Positions 61,542 through 64,000 of a DNA stretch of 64,000 nt are shown piece by piece (the stretch's first letter is position 1; every line of letters starts with the position of its first letter). Below the pieces are notes generated by a model. It ran no database searches. It had not been told where the DNA came from and saw only the letters and a list, made by a program, of their open reading frames with translations. Both the position numbers and the translations under genes were made by a program. Source of the stretch: Metaphire vulgaris (taxonomy: Eukaryota > Annelida > Clitellata > Crassiclitellata > Megascolecidae). The stretch lies in assembly GCA_018105865.1 (NCBI GenBank), contig CM030852.1, positions 745,001 to 809,000 on the forward strand, read 5' to 3'.

Positions 61542-63064
61542 TTATCCCCGCAGTGTTTTATCGCCTGCTTCTAGGCCTAACTGTTTCGCCGGCTGCAGCG
61601 TCTTATCGCTGCCGGTCAACTGTCTGACGTCGAGCGCTGCCATTTCGCCCGTCAGCTGTTGGACGTCGAGTTCCAGGAGACGGTTCTTGTGCAGCACCTG
61701 GAGGTAGACGAACTGGAGCCGCTTCTGGTAGTCGACCACCTTCTCCTTCTCCAGCGCCCAGCCCTGTCGTTCGCGCTCGAACTCTGCACGGCCGGACTCC
61801 ACCGCCCGCCGCGCGGCGTCCAGCTCCCGCCGCAGCTCCGTCGCCGCGCCGAGCGCCCCGGCCGTGTCCCTTAGCTGGGGTCCCCGCGCCTCTTCGACCT
61901 CGCGTTGACCCCCGCCGTGACCTCTGACCCGGCCTCGACCTCTGTACTGCAGTTCGCGGCGGCGATCTTGTAGCGGTCGGCGTCGATCGCAGACGACCGG
62001 ATGACGTCGCAGTCCTTGGTGCTGACGTCAGCCAACAGACCGCGCATGTCGGTCTTCAGGGCGTCGAGTTGGCGTTCGAGGGAGTGACAGCGGTCGGACA
62101 GACGCCTCTTGTCGCCCGACAGTTCATCCGCCTGCGCCTGCAGTCGCTTGTTCTCCTGGTGAAGTTTTGCCACCTGGAACCTGAGCAGTTGTTCCGCCTT
62201 CCACGACCTGCTGTTGGCCGCTTCCAGCTGGTGCTGCCACTCGGCTTTCCTGTCCGCCATCTCCATCTGCCACCGGCGTTTCTTGTCTTCGAACACCTGC
62301 AAGATGGCCGACTCGTTCTTGACCATCGTGTCCCTCAGCATCCGCAGCTCTGTCTCTCTGATGACGAGGATGTTCCTAAGGTCCGAGATGCTGAGATTCG
62401 AATCTTTCGAAGAAGAAGAAGAAGACAAAGACGAATGAGCGACCATTCTAATTCTACGACTTGGTTTCGGTGTTTCAGCAACCGATTCCCCCTTGCCTCT
62501 AAAGCCGTTCACCGCCTTCGAATATACCCCCTGCCTCGTTCCTTCATCGTCTTCTCCAGGTGACCTTGGGTGATGACCTTGACCTTCGAAGTTGGAATCT
62601 GACCGCGTCGAGGTCATCGAATTACTGCAGCTGTACACGGAGCCGAGTGAGCTGCAGTAGGCGGTCGTCTCGGACTGGGACGAGTCCGTCGATACATCGT
62701 GGATTCCGGCGGATCGACCGTGAGTCCGGATCTCCTCGCTCGGCGGCGGCGGCGGCGGCTGGGAGCCGAACTGCGTCGAGATCTGCGAAGCGTAAGAGAC
62801 CGACCTCGACGGATGCTCCAGGGAGACGTACCCGATGTCGGGACTCTGGCCGCGGGGCACGCCGGCGGCGGCGGCGGTGGCGGCCGTCCCGACCCCGCAG
62901 TAGGACGACTGGCCGATGGGGGCCTGGGCCGTCGACTGAGTCCCTGGCCCCGACGGGGTTCCTTGGTTGCTCGATCGAGGTTGATTTGGTGGCGTTGTGT
63001 GTGAAGCGAACGGTTTGAAGGCGCTCATCACGCGATTCGAAAACGACGAACGAAATTCAAAACC
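61542..63064 (-). CDS. Fezzin family (LZTS/N4BP3-like) coiled-coil protein
   Basis: Scaffold protein of the family that includes LZTS1-3 and N4BP3, which act at synapses, centrosomes and the NEDD4 pathway in vertebrates. The first Met is taken as MSAFKPFASHTT (63028), 36 bases inside an acceptor CTATTTTCAG, so a non-coding or short upstream exon is likely. The N-terminal half is low-complexity Ser/Pro/Gly. The conserved part starts NILVIRETELRMLRDTMVKN and ESAILQVFEDKKRRWQMEMA, a long coiled coil, and ends with LEKEKVVDYQKRLQFVYLQ, typical of the family C terminus, plus a repeated LDV(Q/R)QLTG unit. Roughly 495 residues. The frame breaks at a CCCCC run (plus strand 61909-61913); the upstream frame stops at 61871 while the C-terminal frame is open from there to 61542. 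One missing base would explain this. Confidence 0.85.
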
Positions 63065-64000
63065 CTGAAAATAGAACAAAAATGTCCAATGATCAAATAC
63101 TCCAAAAGACATTGTCGTGGACACGAGGCGGGGGGTACGGGGGGAGGAGGGGTTCTGGGAGGCCCGACCCCTATTTGGATCGGAAACGGTCGGAAGATTC
63201 GTCCAAAAGTTGGGGGGGGGTGGCGGTAAAAGATCGAGGGATTAGATCGAGGAAAACGCACAAGAGAGTATAATATGGGCTTTAAAGCGTTTGAGACGAC
63301 GACCTTTCTTCTGTCACCAAGACTTGAAATCCTGGCTACGCCACTGCTAAACGATGCTATCCAGACCCACTTAATCTGACTGACGTTTGTTAATTGGCGG
63401 CGTCGAAGCTTTCAGTTAAGTCAGTTGATAGTTGAGAAGATATACATTATACAGTCCTCTGCGACTGATATCTACTTGAATTCAGTGACGTAGCCAGGAG
63501 GTTGATTTGCGGGGGTTTAATGTGATTTGGGAGGGTATACATCTTTAAAATCTTTGAAAATCTTTAAAAACACAGTGCAAATTTTAAGATAGTCTGATTT
63601 TTTTTTTTGGGGGTATATATACCGATATACCCCCCGTCGCTACGCCCCTGCTTGAATTGTCTTCTATTTGAGCGAATGTTTGAGAATTTTGATTTTCATC
63701 AGCTGTCTAAAGCACTGAAGCTAGAAAACCAACCGGGCAGTCAGGATCTCAGAATTATGGGGCACCATCCCTTGTACACGACATAAAAGTATAGGTCGGC
63801 AGCGTAGGCCTATTAATCAACGAACATGCTTAATAATTGAAAATGAGGATCACGCTTAGAGTATTGGGGGCTGAGAGTTTCCATTCCCAAATTTTCCGAA
63901 ATTTGAGACAATTGAATGATTTTTTCGAATGACAAATTAGCAGAACAATTCTTCTGAAATTCACGATCTTGACAGATGATGTAATGTCATAATATTCCCT
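63065..64000. other. Right edge, upstream of the Fezzin-family exon
   Basis: Should be intron or upstream region of the minus-strand Fezzin-family gene. Apart from the MITE at 63483-63650 and a MITE-end-like CTGGCTACGCCACTGC at 63332, nothing coding is recognised. Confidence 0.4.
63483..63650. repeat. hAT-type MITE, CAGTGACGTAGCC family
   Basis: CAGTGACGTAGCCAGGAGG at the left, GTCGCTACGCCCCTG at the right, flanked by a perfect 8-bp duplication CTTGAATT (63475-63482 and 63651-63658). The interior has GGGGGTATATATACC runs. Confidence 0.85.

Overview
The window is eukaryotic genomic DNA, probably from a marine invertebrate animal. It has multi-exon genes with GT-AG introns, dense triplet and dinucleotide microsatellites (GA, TA, AAT, GAT), frequent TAGGCCTA-type palindromes, many small fold-back MITEs, a tRNA-derived SINE and a restriction-like-endonuclease (RLE) type non-LTR retrotransposon. 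An echinoderm or related deuterostome is my best guess, but that is an inference from texture and no marker gene settles it.

Layout. (1) About 1-5.26 kb, minus strand: first two exons of a probable transcription factor (eh1-like motif, then a 15-residue polyglutamine tract) running off the left edge. (2) 5.3-11.85 kb: no convincing gene, only microsatellites and MITEs. (3) 11,851-34,899: two direct tandem copies of an approximately 11.5-kb segment. Each copy carries the same seven 3' exons (C-terminal half of CRAL-TRIO plus GOLD domain) of a SEC14-like lipid-binding protein on the minus strand, with an RLE retrotransposon on the plus strand in one intron. (4) 34.9-40.9 kb: the unique 5' exons of that SEC14-like gene, so the gene reads 5'-unique exons, 3' module A, 3' module B. 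(5) 42,679-58,018, plus strand: a 19-exon (located) ADAM metalloprotease-disintegrin gene of the ADAM12/19 type. Its zinc motif reads [12 protein letters not shown], so the catalytic glutamate is replaced by glutamine. A 2.3-kb 3'UTR follows. (6) 61,542-63,064, minus strand: the main coding exon of a Fezzin (LZTS/N4BP3) coiled-coil protein, convergent with ADAM. (7) The right end holds hAT-type MITEs.

Exon structures were read by eye from homology, splice consensus and phase. Two prodomain-region exons of ADAM and one short exon of the SEC14-like gene were not found. Single-base frame breaks in 5-nt homopolymers in both ADAM and Fezzin suggest homopolymer under-calling in the assembly. The genes look like unrelated neighbours. 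The features most worth checking are the duplicated, phase-compatible 3' half of the SEC14-like gene and the protease-dead ADAM.
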